Assembly: GCA_963969495.1 (NCBI GenBank) | Contig: OZ018324.1 | Coordinates: 141,294,355-141,358,354, forward strand | Origin: Ceratothoa steindachneri | Taxonomy: Eukaryota; Arthropoda; Malacostraca; Isopoda; Cymothoidae | Length of the DNA stretch: 64,000 bases | Reading direction: 5' to 3' | Shown here: in pieces, positions 36,401-49,700 of the stretch | Layout: each line of letters begins with the position of its first letter | How positions within the stretch are numbered: the first letter of the stretch is position 1 | Position numbers and translations under genes: made by a program | Notes under the pieces: model-generated | Told to the model about the DNA's origin: nothing | Database searches by the model: none | The model's input: only the letters and a program-made list of their open reading frames with translations

Positions 36401-39300
36401 CTTCTACCGTTTTCTATGTTCTTTGCTAAGTAGCCCGGAGAGCTGCCCGTATACCTGCCATGTAATCAGTGTGAGGTAAGAGCGAAACGCTGGTCGGTTG
36501 CCCAGTCCTCGCGGACTCTTTCTCTGCCTCATCGGCGCGCTCATTTCCCGCAATACCTACTTGTCCAGGAACCCAGCAGAAGATAATCTTGACATCCGCC
36601 CGGCTTGCCAAAACCGTGGCTTACGGATATCGCGAACCAAGGGATACGGAGATTCCAACGTCTCGAGTACACTCAGGGCGTTTTGTGAGTCGCTATAGAT
36701 CACAATTCAGTCTTCGACCCGGGCACGGTGTTTATTCTCGCTTGCCGAGTGGTATATTGCTTTCAGCTCGGCCGTGAGGAAAGAGCAGCGACTGGCAGAG
36801 CACAGCTCACGTTAAACAGAGAGAATACGGCGTCGAAGCCCAACCCCTCTTGGGAGTTGGAGCCATCCGTTTATACTGGCACGGTTCAAGCGTAACACGA
36901 AGTGTGCTCCAAAAAGGTAGAACGCAATACTCCCGGCTCTGTAGAAACTTTAGTAGCAGCGGCGTGGCGACAAAGAGCTAAAAGTGGTACCATCCATGGT
37001 TGCGTTTTGAGCAGAGCCAGGGGCGCACCCGCCTGAGAAATATACCTAGCTCTCTACGGAGTTTCCTAGCCATAAACACAAAGGTCTTAGGGTGTGCCTG
37101 ACGTCGCTCGGCGGTATATGCACTGTTGAAATCAGTTGCGTATGCAGTGCGTGCTGTTGGCGACTGAAAGAGATGCCAAGCTAGCGCGTACAGGCAAATC
37201 ATGCACTGTGCACGGCGTAGAGTGAGTGGCATCTCACCAGCATCGACTACTAAGTCATCGATGGCGGAAGTGCGAAAGGCACCGGTTGCCAGGCGAAGGC
37301 CGGTGTGGTAGATCGAGTCCACCTTCCACAATACACGCTTGGCTGTGGATGCATAAAACTCGCATCGCTAGTAAAGCTTACAACGAACCAAGGATCGATA
37401 AAAAAGTAAGGCAGTAGCCCTATCAGCGCCCCAAGCGCTGATCGTCACAAAACGGAGAATATCCATGGTGCGGGTATAAGAAACCCTAGGGCTGCGAATC
37501 TGAGCTTCCCAGGTGAGGCGTCGGTTGAATACAAGACCAAAGAAACAGTGACAATCAATCATTTCCAGGCATACTACATTAAAAAATAATGTAGCCTTTG
37601 CTGGCGGGGGAAGTGCATAACTTTAGTCTTGGCCAACGAAAACCGAAACCTGATCGCTTCAGCATAGCGAGAGAACGCTGTTCAATGACTGTTCGAGTCG
37701 ACGCTCTAGAGTTGGAATCTGGGCCGCGCTGAAAGAGATCGAAAGGACGGCCACGTAGAGCGAGGCAAGTACAACTTCCGGCAGAACCGAGATGATGCCG
37801 TTGATGATCAGAACAAAGAGTGTGACACTGATGGCACTCCTCTTCACGACACCCTCTTTCTGCTCCATTGGGCAGGAGATGGCTCCATCCACTAGTACCC
37901 GGAATCGACGATCTCGAACAAATTCGGATATAAAGATTGGGAGCCGTCCCCTCGCCCCTATCGTGTGGAGAGTCTCGAAAATATCTTATCGCTATGCGGT
38001 ATCATAGGCCTTCCCCAGATCGGAAACACCGTATCGTAGTGCTGTCTACGAAGTAAGGCTTCGGCGGCGGCTTTTTCCAATCGGAAAAGGGCATCCGACG
38101 TGGATTGTAACTTGCGAAAGCCTCACGGTGCAGGATCCAGATGGCTTCCGCTGTCCAAAAAAAAGGCTACTCTAACATTGACTAATTTCTTCATCAATTG
38201 CTCACTTAAGAGGTTAGAGAGATTGGGCGAAAACCAGCCAGAGTAGAGTTATCTCTCCCAGGTTTGCGAAAGGCCAGCACAGTAGCGATTCGCCAGGAAT
38301 CCTGGAGGAGAAACTGCACTCAGATCCTATTAAACAAATCTAATAGAAAGCCTAGCCTCGCCTAGCCTCATCCCCACTGTGCCTTTGCAAGGGACCCTCC
38401 ACATCTGTTTAACTCGAGAGTAGGCTCAGTCCTCTTCTTCACCTAGCCCCAAATCCCTTTGACTCGGTTCCACAAATCTGCTAAAGTATCTTCCCGTTAA
38501 GTAAAGGCACGTATGACTACCAAGAAGAGGGGCAGGCGTGCTTCGAAATATAGTGAAATCTAGCCCTAACCCGGCTAAATTCACCGACAGTGAAATCGTT
38601 CGGGCGGCGATTATAGCGCATGTAGGCATGGTGCTTCTGCTTGAGGGCCGTCTCACACTCAGCTGAACACCAGGGAGTGTTCGGCGTGCAGAGCGGCCAG
38701 AAGGTCTAGGAATATTAGCTAGGCTCTCGGCGATGAGGTTGAAGGAGAAGAAATCAGCGGCCTCATCTACCGACCTAAACTCCTCGAATGAGATAGAGAA
38801 TTCAGTCATTTCCTACAATGCAGACCACCGCGGCCGTATCACTCATCACTGGGTAGAGCTCTTCGGTGGCAGCGTCCCAGAAAATGATATTTCAATGTGA
38901 AATTGATCACTACCGTAGAGGTCGTCGACCACTCCCCAATCCAAATCAGGCTGTTCATTTGGAGATCACAAAGATAGGTCGAGGCAGGAAAATAAAGCGG
39001 TTCTCGGGCAGTGCTGCGTAAGCTCATCCACATGTAAGAAAACCCTTCGCCTTCCCGTCGATTAGGTCAGCGAGGACTTGACTCCTGAGTTTAATAGAGT
39101 AGTATCCCCAGAGGTGCTGATAACTGTTTAACTCTTCCAGCAACCGACCAACCGAGCATTCTACCGGAGGAATGCACCCAGCATGGTCTCCTGCAAAATG
39201 ATAGCTAACGGAGAACGGGAGTTCACGAGCCTCCGCATCTCATCCCAGTTGGCTCGGAATCCACTGCAATTCCATTAAACGGAACAGGCCCTCTAGCCCA
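36400..39300 (-). pseudogene. I-type LINE ORF2: endonuclease, RT, RNase H
   Basis: Read on the minus strand from right to left. The endonuclease start is WNCSGFRANWDEMRRLVNSR and LAIILQETMLGA (39,280-39,170); its end is at 39,033-38,839, and the middle is missing or unreadable. The linker is at 38,809-38,426. The RT region around 37,892-37,659 includes SVTLFVLIINGIISVLPE. The active-site box is LYVAVLSISF where YVDD is expected, so both catalytic Asp are lost. FGLVFNRRLTWEAQI and GADRATALLFYRSLVRCKL (37,540-37,370) and HTGLRLATGAFRTSAID (37,331-36,978) are the C-terminal part. RNase H ends with FCWVPGQVGIAGNERADEAE (36,590-36,520). Non-functional. Confidence 0.85.
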
Positions 39301-41650
39301 AGCTTAGAGGAGATGCTGGGGCCCTGTTCGAAGCGAAGACCCTGACGGGAATGGCTGTAAACTTTCCGCAATGCGCTGAAGGCGCTATCACCATCAAGGA
39401 CTTATTAGGGGAGGTTGTGTTCGCTATGCGAGTCTTTTTATTCCTCTGCCTCAAAACTTTACGCGGGCGGAGCTTTCTTTTCAAGGATCCACACGCTCCG
39501 AGCCACCTAGCCCACCAATTGGCGTGGGCAAAGGAGCCGAAGCTCCTTTGATGCTTTCGTTCTCTCGGGGGGCAGATTTAGGAACCCCAGAAGATGGCCT
39601 GGCGAAGAACTTCAGGGGTGTTGCCTCATGTAGAGGCGCTTGGTTGTTTTCCCTTGCGGGAAACGGTCACGCTGGGGGAAAGTAGGGAGCCCTGGTTTTT
39701 TGCCGGAGCTGGGTGTAGACCATTCATGCCGCCACTTTACCAAGGGAGAATGGTTCAGAATGGGCGGAGAAAGGACCGTACTCGTAGGCCTGGAAGAGCC
39801 AGGATTAGAGGGTGTCATTTTCAACCCTGAGGCATACGACGTCCCGGGTAGCGCAAAATGAGAGAGGATCCTGAGCCTGAACGGCAGGGTTTCCTTCTCA
39901 AGAAGATTAGCACCCTATTGTTTCGAAGGAGCGGGGTGTGGCTCTCCGCAATTGACACACTTGGCCACACACGATTCGAACTTATCCTGTGCGGCTTTGA
40001 AGCAACTTACACAGGTTTCGAATAACACCGACTTTGCACGCACACAGGAGCGATTAATATGGCCGAAGCAGTGGCATTAGTACAACCTCCGCAGCAGTGT
40101 CACGAATGCCTCATGCGGTAGCGAAACTGACCGGCACGCAACGACTCAGTCGAACGTGACAAAGAGTGTGAGGTTGGGTCTCAAGGCCCCTCCCTGTTTT
40201 CTCTTTACACGTTTCAACTTGACCGCCCCCTGATTGACCCGCTCTAAGGTTATCTCATCTCTGGAGTATGCTACGAGTTCCCTCGCATAAACTCCTCCTT
40301 TCACGTCGTTCCTGGTAGAGTGCGGCAGGACACTCACAGGCGTGACATCATGTGTCCGAAGGGCACTAATCATGACCATCTTGGAAAGATTCGACGCATT
40401 CGCCAAAAGGCTCCTGTCCAATCACAGTAGCTAAAGCTCTCGTCTGATGGATCATGTTGCCCTAAGCCAACATGCTTCCATCAGTGGAGCAAATAACCAG
40501 GAAGCGTTGAAGCCAGCGGGCTCGAAAATGCCGGGTAGTCTCTGAATGAGAGGCTCCAATGTAATTGATGCTCCGCTGTTCTGCGCACTAGCATGTTTGG
40601 TTTTAGTCAGGGCCTTCGCACCTGGAGGGGGGGTGGCAGATTTGGCGTATGTACCGATCTTGCCTTGGTCGCTTACCGAAGTGGCAGCAGACCTATCCGT
40701 CCCTACAGCGGCCGCGGATCAAGAGGAGCCTAGAGTCTTTTTAGTCTTTTTCTTGTTTTTTTTTCTTTTTAGGAGAGGAGGGTGGGGAAAGAAACCCGCT
40801 TTCCCCGTGCGTCGGCAGGAGTCCAAAGATCAGATCGACCGGCCTCAGTAAGGTCGTTCTCCGAGATTGAGAAAGTCCTGGCGGACACAGGGGCAACATC
40901 CAGAGGAAGAGATCCCTTCCCTCCTTGTAGTGCCTTGGAGACCCGATCTGTTTGAAAAAGGACCTCAAACCCAGATAGCAACCATTGAAGGACCTACAGT
41001 CTTATGCTGGGTTGCCTCAAGGACCCTATCTATCTCGAGGGGTCTCCATTTACCTCCCCCCATCCACCAAGACATCAAAGGTTCCATTAGCAGCAGTTTC
41101 ACTAGTCGAATATGGAGTGGGACATACCTTGACCCCTGCTATTTTTAAAATTCGAGCCAGCAGATCTTTTGAGGGAAGCAACCGATGTGGCCTGTCTTCC
41201 CTTTTCCCCCTGAGGGTGTTTGCCCTACCGAGCCGCTTCGATGGGAAGAGGTTGGGTATACACTTCCCGGCGGTATTCTCGGCAATCCCCTTGGAAAGTA
41301 AAGGGGTGACTGCCGTTGGTAAGAATAGGCACCCGAAGTGACCTTCATATACGGGTGTGAGGGGGAGTCCTCTACACTCATAGGGAAAGAAGAGGAGTAA
41401 GCCTACTCTCTAGTTAAACAGATTTGGAGGGTCCCTTGCGAGTGCACAGTGAGGTTGACCTGCATTTTTTTTGTGTCGCTGCCCGAAGGCGGCTTCGTTG
41501 TTGATGATGGGGAAAGGAGAAGAGTTTTATTTTTGAGTTTCAAATCATCGGGCATGGGGACCCTATTCTTTCTGCGAAAGCAAACTCTAATCTCCAATCC
41601 CCTTCATCCGGCTCTGCAAGGCGTGCGTAAGGGGCTGGCAGAGCCAGGTA
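39301..41650 (-). pseudogene. I-type LINE ORF1 (gag-like)
   Basis: The clearest part is 40,421-40,146: HDVTPVSVLPHSTRNDVKGG, VYARELVAYSRDEITLERV, LKRVKRKQGGALRPNLTLF. This is the conserved RNA-recognition-like region seen before the knuckles in I-group ORF1 proteins. Downstream, 40,110-39,900 holds degenerate CCHC knuckles (CHCFGHINRSC, CVSCFK, CVNCGEPH) with a stop in the first. The C-terminal stretch is rich in Lys and Arg (39,484-39,293). Upstream, 40,981-40,769 and 41,597-41,403 may be its N-terminal part, but the frames are broken. It would bind the element RNA. Confidence 0.7.
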
Positions 41651-41921
41651 GCGCCATTTAAGTCCATGCCTCTCACCTGGTGACCTGGCAGCTATTCCGC
41701 ATAAAGCCTCCTCCTTGGGCCGGGCGTAAAATTGATAGAGTGTGAAGTGAGAAGGAAAGTAGATAATAGAAAGATATGGGTGGAGATGAACAGGTTGTTA
41801 AAATCCCAACCTCCCAAACCGGAGAACGGGTTTAAGAAACATTGTCTCCTAGGGGCGAACGGGGCGCCTAGTCCTTTCAGTAAGATGGTGATGAAGGCAA
41901 ATCGCCGAGCCCCTTAGGGAG

Positions 41922-42114
41922 TATAAAGAACTTGGTTCTAGGAATTTCAATATATCTCTAAAAATGGACAAGTTTACAAGAAAATGGTTCAAAAGATTTC
42001 AATACATCTCTAATAGTATTAAAATTATAAAGAACTTGTTTGAAAAATTTCAATACACCTATAAATAAGCAAAAGTTTATAAAGAACTTGGTTTAAACGA
42101 TTTCAATATATTTC
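41922..42114. repeat. 53-bp satellite array, middle segment
   Basis: About four units of TATAAAGAACTTGGTTCAAA / GGATTTCAATACATCTCTAA / AAATGGAAAAGTT, lying between the I-type LINE and the solo LTR. Confidence 0.9.
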
Positions 42115-43378
42115 TGTCGTAGAATGGACTCTCGATGATATACCATATATAAGTATTCGTTGAGGGAACTTCTTTAATTATCTTTAGAGTGCGTCGATGT
42201 CTGGCGGGCCGATATTATGTATCTTCGATAAGCTTAAGAAGTTGAACTAAGCTCAAAGATAATAATATTGGTATCATTAATAAAAAAGAGTTTTATTAAT
42301 AATAACTATCAACAATACACAAAACGGAAAATATTGACATAAACAAAGAATGGAAAGGGTCGTGGGGGCTCGTAGTAATCCGAGGATTAGAGGATTTAAA
42401 AAGGTAAAACAAATATAAAGTGGTGCAGAGGAAGTCAACGTAAGGGAATTTTCGGTCCGCTGGCGAGTTCCAGCCGAAGGAGGGGGGGGAATAAAATGAT
42501 CCTGACGTGGCGTCTTGGGAATAAGAACCGTTTCTCGACGAACGGCTTGAAGAATAATGGCGGTTCTACGTTGTTCTCTTCTCAACAACAGGGGGGTTGA
42601 GAACCGTCTCTTGTCTACGGGCTCAAGAACAATGGCTGTTCTAATGTTTTTTTCTTGTGAACAACAAGGGGGAAGGGTAAAAACCGTTTCTTGGCGAACG
42701 GGCTCAAACGAACAATGGCTGTTCTACGTTGTTCTCTTCTGAACAACGGGGGAAGGGTCAGAACCATTTCTTGTCAACGGGCTCGAACAAACAATGGCTG
42801 TTCTAACGTTGTTCTCTTCTGAACAACAAGGGGGAAGGGTGAGAACCGTTTCTTGGCGAACGGGCTCAAAAGAACAATGGCTGTTCTACGTTGTTCTCTT
42901 CTGAACAACAAGGGGGGAAGCCTTGTAGACTTGGCGTCACGAAAGGCTCAAACCTTGGCACTCTAGGGATATTATCTTTCTTCTGGACAAGTGATGGTGA
43001 ATCTTGAGGACGAGGTCCCTTGGCGCACAAAGTGAGAAAGGGTCATGGTGATGTTTCGCGACGAAAACTGGATCTCCAATCTGATCTTAAATATTCTAGA
43101 CACTTTCTTGGCGTGGGGGACAATGGAGTGGGAGCTTCGAGGAAATGCACAGCCGAGCCTGGGAACAATGCCTTATCTGCCCATAAGCCTAACTCAATCT
43201 GGCGAGGCCGGCGTGTGGGGGCGAACGGGAGAAGATAAACCTCCTTGTTTAAACATTGACTCAGGTTGCTGCGATAAGGCGCAAAGCTTCAAAGCGAAGA
43301 TGCACGTGAGAGCATCGTGGTTTCAAATAACATGGGATAGGGGTTGAAATTAACGCGGCCTCAACCCGTTCTATCACA
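42115..43378 (-). mobile_element. Family A solo LTR
   Basis: 1264 bases on the minus strand, from TGTGATAGAACGG (43,378) to CTACGACA (42,115). It is flanked by ATTTC on both sides (42,110-42,114 and 43,379-43,383), a perfect 5-bp target-site duplication. No internal element sequence remains, so it is the product of LTR-LTR recombination. It carries five ~80-bp subrepeats (about 42,527-42,916). It interrupts the 53-bp satellite, which continues on both sides in register. Confidence 0.95.
42527..42916 (-). repeat. Subrepeat array in the solo LTR
   Basis: Five units of 68-83 bases, each with GAACAATGGCTGTTC and GTTGTTCTCTTCTGAACAAC and ending in a G run (C run on the LTR strand). One unit more than in the other family A LTRs. 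Confidence 0.85.
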
Positions 43379-43383
43379 ATTTC

Positions 43384-44690
43384 TAAAAATGCAATTTTTA
43401 TAAAGAACTTAGTTCAAGGGATTTCAATACATCTCTAAAAATTAAGAGTGTAAACAGAATTTGGTGTAAAGGATTTAAATATATCTCTAAAAATACAAAA
43501 GTTTATAAAAAACTTGGTTTAAATGAATTTAATATAAGTCAAATATTGAAAGTTTTTAAAGAACTTGGTTGAAAGGATTTCAATACACCTCTAAAAGTTG
43601 AAAGTTTATAAAGAAATTAGTTTAAATGATTTCAATACATTTATAAAAAATTAAAAGTTATAATTAACCTCGGTACAACAGATTTCAATGAATCTGGAAA
43701 AATGGAAAAGTTTATATAGGTCATGCTCAAAGGCTTTCAATACACTTCTAAAAATGGAAAAGTTCATAAGGAAATTGGTTCAAAGGATTTCAATATATTT
43801 AGAAATATTGAAAGTTTATCAAGGACTTGGAACAAAGGATTTTTCATACATCTCTAAAAATGGAAAAGTTTATAAAAACCTGTTTAAATTTCAATGCATC
43901 TCTAAAAATAAAAAGTTCATAAAGGACATGGTTCATAGGATTTCAATACATTTCTAAAAAGGGAAAAGTTAACAAAGAACTTGGGTTAACAGATTTTAAT
44001 ACATCTCTAAATATATAAACTTTATTAAGAACTTGGTTCAAAGAATTTTAATACATCTCTAAAAGTTGAAATTGTATAAAGAAATTAGTTTAAAGGATTT
44101 GAATACATCTCTAACAATGTAAAAGCTTATAGAGTACTTGGTTATAAGGATTTCAATACTTCTCAAAAATGGAAAAGTTTATGAAGTACTTTGTTTGAAG
44201 GATTTCAATTTATATCTAAAATTGAAGAAGTTTATAAAGATATTGTTTAAACGAATATCAATGCATTCTAAAATGGAAGAGTTTATGAAGAACTTGGTTC
44301 AAAGGATTTCAAAAAGTTTTCACAAATGGAAAAGTTTATAAAGAACTTGGTTTAAAGGATCACAATACATTTCTAAAATTGGAAAAGTTTATGAAGAACT
44401 CGGTCCAATGGATTTCAATATATCTCTAAATAATAAAGGTTTATTAAGAACTTGGTTCATAGGAAATCAATATATATATAAAAATGGAAAAATTATAAAG
44501 AACTTGCTTTAAAGGATTTCAATACATCTCTAAAAATTTAAAGTGTATAAAGAATTTTGTATAAGGGATTTGAATGCATCTCTAAAAATGCAAAAGTTTA
44601 TAAAGAACTTGGTTCATAGGATTTTAATGCATCTCTAAAAATGGAAAAGTTAATAAAGAACTTCGTTCAAAGGATTTGAATACATCTTCA
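43384..44690. repeat. 53-bp satellite array, main segment
   Basis: About 25 diverged tandem units of roughly 53 bases, recognisable by AAAGTTTATAAAGAACTTGG and GGATTTCAATACATCTCTAA. Small indels vary the unit length. Open frames here are translations of the repeat, not genes. The array ends near 44,690, where unique sequence begins. Confidence 0.93.
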
Positions 44691-46690
44691 AATACTACGA
44701 ATGAGAAAGACGATTCAAATCCAAGAAATAATTTGAGAAAATGAGTTATGAAAGTCAAAGCATTATGAAAAGCGCGTTTCTTTAAATAAAGTTTACTCTT
44801 GCGGAAATGTAGCGATGATCTTATTTGAACTTTAGTCAATGTTCTTAGTCGCGTGGTTTCAAATATTATGACATCCCTCATGGACATTTGAACTTACGAC
44901 CTTCAAAAACATTTTTAACCTTATTTGAATGTAAAATAGTTACCATCCGACCGATCGACTTACTGATGTTCACAGTAACTTTTAGACTCTCGTCTACGCG
45001 ACTAAAAAACATTAAAATCTAATTAATAATATTAATTATACGAACATTAATAATTATTCTAAAATTTAGTAGAGACCCTAAAATTTTCAGTAACTAAATT
45101 ATTTCGTGATTGGCTGTTAAGGAAATCGATTGCTGATTCTGGAGCCAATCAAACAAAAAATGACAAATATGAGAAGAAAATAAAGAAAAAACGCGCAAAT
45201 ATGAGAGAAAGAGTGAAAGAAACGATAAAAAACAGGGAATTAATATAAATAAGAGAATAAGATAATTACTAAAAATGACTGAAGGCTAGTTGAAATAACA
45301 GGGATGAAGATAAAGAAAAAAGATAAAAGAAGAACACGAGGAGCAAGCGATATTCAACGAGTGCACTTGAGGAACTTTTACTCTAAACAAGAACTGATAA
45401 TAGCGAACTCGTACCCAATCCCTTTAGGAAGTTTAGTCCAGTCTGTCTTGAGATCTGCATTTAAATATTATTACTTGTCTTTTTCTGCCTGACCTCATCC
45501 TTCTTCTTACAGTTTCTCATTCGTTTTTTTAATTTCTTCTTTCTTTGATATTCATCCATGGTAATCATTCTATTTTCTGCCTAATTCTTTCTTCCTCAAA
45601 TACTATCATCTACCTTTATCTTTTAACTTCATTGTAACGGCATTTTAACGTTTTCATTCGGGGGTTTTCCTCTTATCTTATTTTTCTCTCTTTGTTCTAT
45701 TTTCCGTTTCTTTATTTGATTATTGTCTTTTCCTTTCAATTTATCTGCTCTTATCTCTAGGTAAATTGAATTTTTATTATTGCTATCCCTTAGTCTGCTT
45801 TTTCTTTTGCACTTATTATCCCTTTTTTATTTTATTCTCTTCCCCTTTTATCCGGCATTAGTTTTTCTCCTTTTCTGATACCCAAATTCTCATCTCTGAC
45901 AAGTTTATCCTGCGGGATTATCTTTTATTTTTTTAATTCCTCATTTCATGGCTATTTATCCTGTCTTCCGTGTTTATTCTCTCCTTTTCTTGGTTTATGC
46001 TACATTCTATCATTTGATAGAATTTCACTTAGTGTTTTTTTATTTTGCTGGTTTTTACCGAAGATTGGAGAAAAGCTATGGAAGAGTCTATTGAAAGGTG
46101 GCTATGAAGGTTGACTAGGCCTTATCACAAAAGTGGCCTCTATTTCATCCTCATTTATTGGCAAATACAACACTTCACTCTTCTTTCAACCAAACTCATC
46201 AGAAAGGTCACTATTTTAAACTAATGAGCGATCAACGATTCCTGTCATTCGTTCCCACGACCCATCAGCAAAGAGCCGCCCTTTAGGGCGAAGAGAGTAG
46301 AATTGATTGTTATAATGGATTTAGGATTTTTATTTTAATCACTTGATACCCTATCAGAGTAAACGGGTGGGCGGCATCATTAAGAAGAATATTAAAATAA
46401 AATATAAGCTTTGAATTAAATATCATTTTTCACTGCTTCTAAATTTCAAAATGATAGTGATACTAAAATTCCTCTATAGCGTCAATTTTGGATGCTTGAT
46501 CATCACCAATGCAAAAACATTGTTAGCTTGATATACTTCACACAAATTGGCAGATAAATTAAAAATTCAGATTCTGAAATAGTGTTTCCTCCTTGATTTT
46601 GAGAGTTCTATTCAATTCCCCTTCCAATCTGCTCCATATGCAATTCCGTCCTTGAAGCCAAGCAATTTTTATCCACAAGCTGGAAAATAG
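44691..46690. other. AT-rich stretch, nothing recognised
   Basis: No gene recognised. T/C-rich text at 45,480-46,040 and a perfect small inverted repeat (CGCCCTTTAGGGCG) near 46,279 are the only visible structure. Confidence 0.4.
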
Positions 46691-46692
46691 TT

Positions 46693-46762
46693 CGGCGGTG
46701 TAATTCTTCACCATTGTTTTTCGGCCACAATTCTTTACTATTGTTTTTCGGCCACAATTCTT
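46693..46762. repeat. Short tandem duplication of about 30 bp
   Basis: ATTGTTTTTCGGCCACAATT followed by CTTTACT occurs twice in a row (from about 46,713 and 46,740). Confidence 0.8.
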
Positions 46763-49700
46763 TACTTTTAATATTGAAATCGGTATGTAGGTGGTAAAAC
46801 TATTCAAGCATTTAAGTGTTATACGGGTTTATGATTAAATAATATAAATAGATATTTGAATCAGGTAAACAGATGCTGACTAGAAACCACAGTTACAAGC
46901 TAGTAAACAACGAATTTATCACTACAATAGCACATGACTCTTTTATTATGAAAACAAAAAACATGAAATATCTTAGGAATTTGTTGAAAGAAACGCAATT
47001 CAATATTTTGTTCACTCAAAATATCCTTTATCAAACGGCATAGGATTAAATCATAATCAGTTATAATAAATCTAGCATAGTATGCAATTTATACCACTAC
47101 ACTACATCTTCTCTCATATATTTGCGACGCAGTAGCATAATTTAAGTTGCTTTAAGTAGAAAAGAAGGATAGATAGAGCTGAGACAATCAGACAGAATAA
47201 TTCTCAAATCCTTAAACTTCTATGGTTCTGGAGGCCATGTGATATATGTACAGTTATCTTTTTTTCAATTTTTCTCATAGGTTATGTTTGATAGGATTTT
47301 AATCACCCTTGTCTCAATGTATTTAACAAATGGTAAAGAAATACGTAATTTAAATGAAATTCGGGTCTGAGGTGCATTTTCTGAATAACTAAACAGAAAC
47401 TACTATTCCATTTTCAGTTTGCAAATTCATCAAAAATAACAAGGGCTGAAAGCGCTGGTAAAAGATCTTATTCTGCTGATTAAAAGGCTTGTCGTGCAAT
47501 GCCTTTAGAAATGTACTCGTCTAAGAAGTTTTTAATGTCGGGTCCACAATCAACCGGGGATCTAAAATTGTTTATCCCCTTCCTTGCTTAGATATATTTA
47601 ATCTCTGTAACATACAATATTTTCACTTGCGTAAACAAATTATATATATCATTGTGGTCTGGGTAAGATAGATAGGTGATAAAATCGGATTCATGCACTA
47701 AAATAATCTGAAAACTTCAATACTCTTTAGCTATCTTAATATCCTAGACCCGACTATTAAAGGTTTACAATTTATTAGCATTATAACTATAAAGGGCAGT
47801 AGAGAAATAGTTTATTATGTACATGAAACACTAGAAAATTTAACTTAATACATTTCTATTCGTGCTAACATAAATCCACTAATAAATAGGTTGTTTTTAT
47901 AAATAGTGATGACATATCTCATATGTAGTCAATATCTCATTCGAGGTGAAGTTAATTCTATTCATGTTTGAATGAAATGTGTCATGCCGGTGCTAAACCT
48001 TTATTATAGGGCTAATGGTTCGCGCAATAGTTGCAGCAAAGATTTCATAATCTTACCTTTTCTGAAAATGAGAAAAAATTGCAAAGGGAGACATTCCTGT
48101 ATCATTAGAGTTGTGAGAACAAATGACTAACGCTAAAAAAGTAATGATGGAAAATGTCTGGGTGGTATATTGGCGGGATAATATATTGGTTGCTTATACG
48201 GAGAGTAATTAAATTAAAGAGGTGTAATTATAATGTTCAATTTTTGGTGATGAACACTTCCATGAATTTAAATACAATGAAGTCGAAGCAGTTTTCTAGA
48301 TGCAAAATGAATATGAATTAAGAGTACGTGAGGAATTTTAAGATTGCTGCCTATTGGATGGAAGAAACTCTTGGCTGGAAATGGGAATACTTGTCTTGTG
48401 AGACAATGCCAGGTGCGTAGCGATCTTGCATTTTATTAGCAAGTTTGGCCCACATATCGACTATGGCAGTCATTCAAGTATAATTATAAAACACAGGATC
48501 GCAAACCAATAACAATTGACCATATTGTGAGGAAAAGTATGTAAGGAAATAGAGTTACAATTAATCCAGAAAAACTTTCATTGTGGGAAATCGTTTTTAA
48601 GGGGAGAATGAAGTTTATTGAACTAAGATGTTATATGAAAAAGACCAGACAATGGCTTCACCACTATCTCCCTACGGTGGGGGGTTGCGCTTCTCTATTA
48701 AGATTAAAATTAAAAATCTACAAAAAGCAGCCATGGTTAAATTTTTATAAATTTTCTGAACTTCACCATTTGTAAATCTTTGGGATTTAAAATTTCGCAA
48801 AACTTCGATACTTAATATTTATTTCTGAACTTCACCATTTTGTTCTTTGATATAATAAAAGAATTATTAGAAATAAATTTGATAAAAAAACATAAGTTAT
48901 TACCAAACTAAGATGAAATTATTATTCAAATACTCAAAAAAATCCCCTTCTTAAACTGTTGAGTTAGTGATGAGTAAAGCTAAAATAAAAATGATAAAAG
49001 TGGAGGAAATATTACCGAAACAATAAAAAAGGAATGAGAAACAGTAGAATTAAAGATAGGCAGAAAATGAAATAACAAAAAAATCAGCTATCATGACTGA
49101 CCAATAAAAATACCTATCACCCTGGGGTAAACCTCATAAGTGGAAAGGGTATAAGTTTGAAATTTGTGCCCACAAGAGTTTGCCGGTAGTAGTTCATCCT
49201 GTCTTGGTTCATTTAGTACCCTCGTTGAATGAAACAACTTCCCTTTTTGTCTCCATTGTTGTCTTTCATGTGTTTGCTTTAATCCTACGCCTCTGTTGTT
49301 ACCTTCACTTTTCATTCACTTTTATTCTTTCGTCACTATTTAGCTTTTACTTTTTCTCTTATTTATATTTATTTGCATGTTCTTCCTTGTTTTTCCCGTA
49401 TTCTCTTATTATAGCATTTCTCTCTTTCTTACATTTCAGACTTTTAGGTCTATTGGATCGAGGACCAGCAATTTTTTTTCTGATAATCCAATCGGGTAGT
49501 AATTAATTCTCGTAAATATATTCCTATTCACAACTGTTTTACATACTTATAACTCACGTAGTGAGAAAAGGAATTTATGTTCTCTAATATTAATATTGAG
49601 ATCTCTAAACTTGCACTACAGCTATCATTTGATTTTCACTTCCAAACAGGAAAAATAATGGGCTCCTTTTAAATAAAATGAGTTAATACCTTGAGATCCT

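Larger units (their letters stand above)
35815..41921 (-). mobile_element. I-type LINE with RNase H, near full length
   Basis: About 6.1 kb. On the minus strand the 5' end is at about 41,921 and the 3' end at 35,815 (tail AAAATAAAAAAATA). It lies inside the 53-bp satellite: the same TATAAAGAACTTG borders both ends. ORF1 (gag-like) and ORF2 (endonuclease, RT, RNase H) are in the usual order. Many stops and shifts make it inactive. The RNase H domain and ORF1 type point to the I group rather than Jockey. The composition is clearly more GC-rich than the surroundings. Confidence 0.85.

Noticed and set aside
40546..41341. Plus-strand open frames opposite the I-type LINE
   Set aside because: The LINE is coded on the minus strand and these frames show no domain, so they are shadows.
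43688..44341. Open frames with repeated KFI-type motifs
   Set aside because: They lie wholly within the 53-bp satellite; the unit length is not a multiple of three and neighbouring units are read in different frames.
49180..49506. 108-codon frame rich in Phe, Leu and Ser, looking like a membrane protein
   Set aside because: Low-complexity T/C-rich DNA gives hydrophobic frames by chance; no motif or start context supports a gene.
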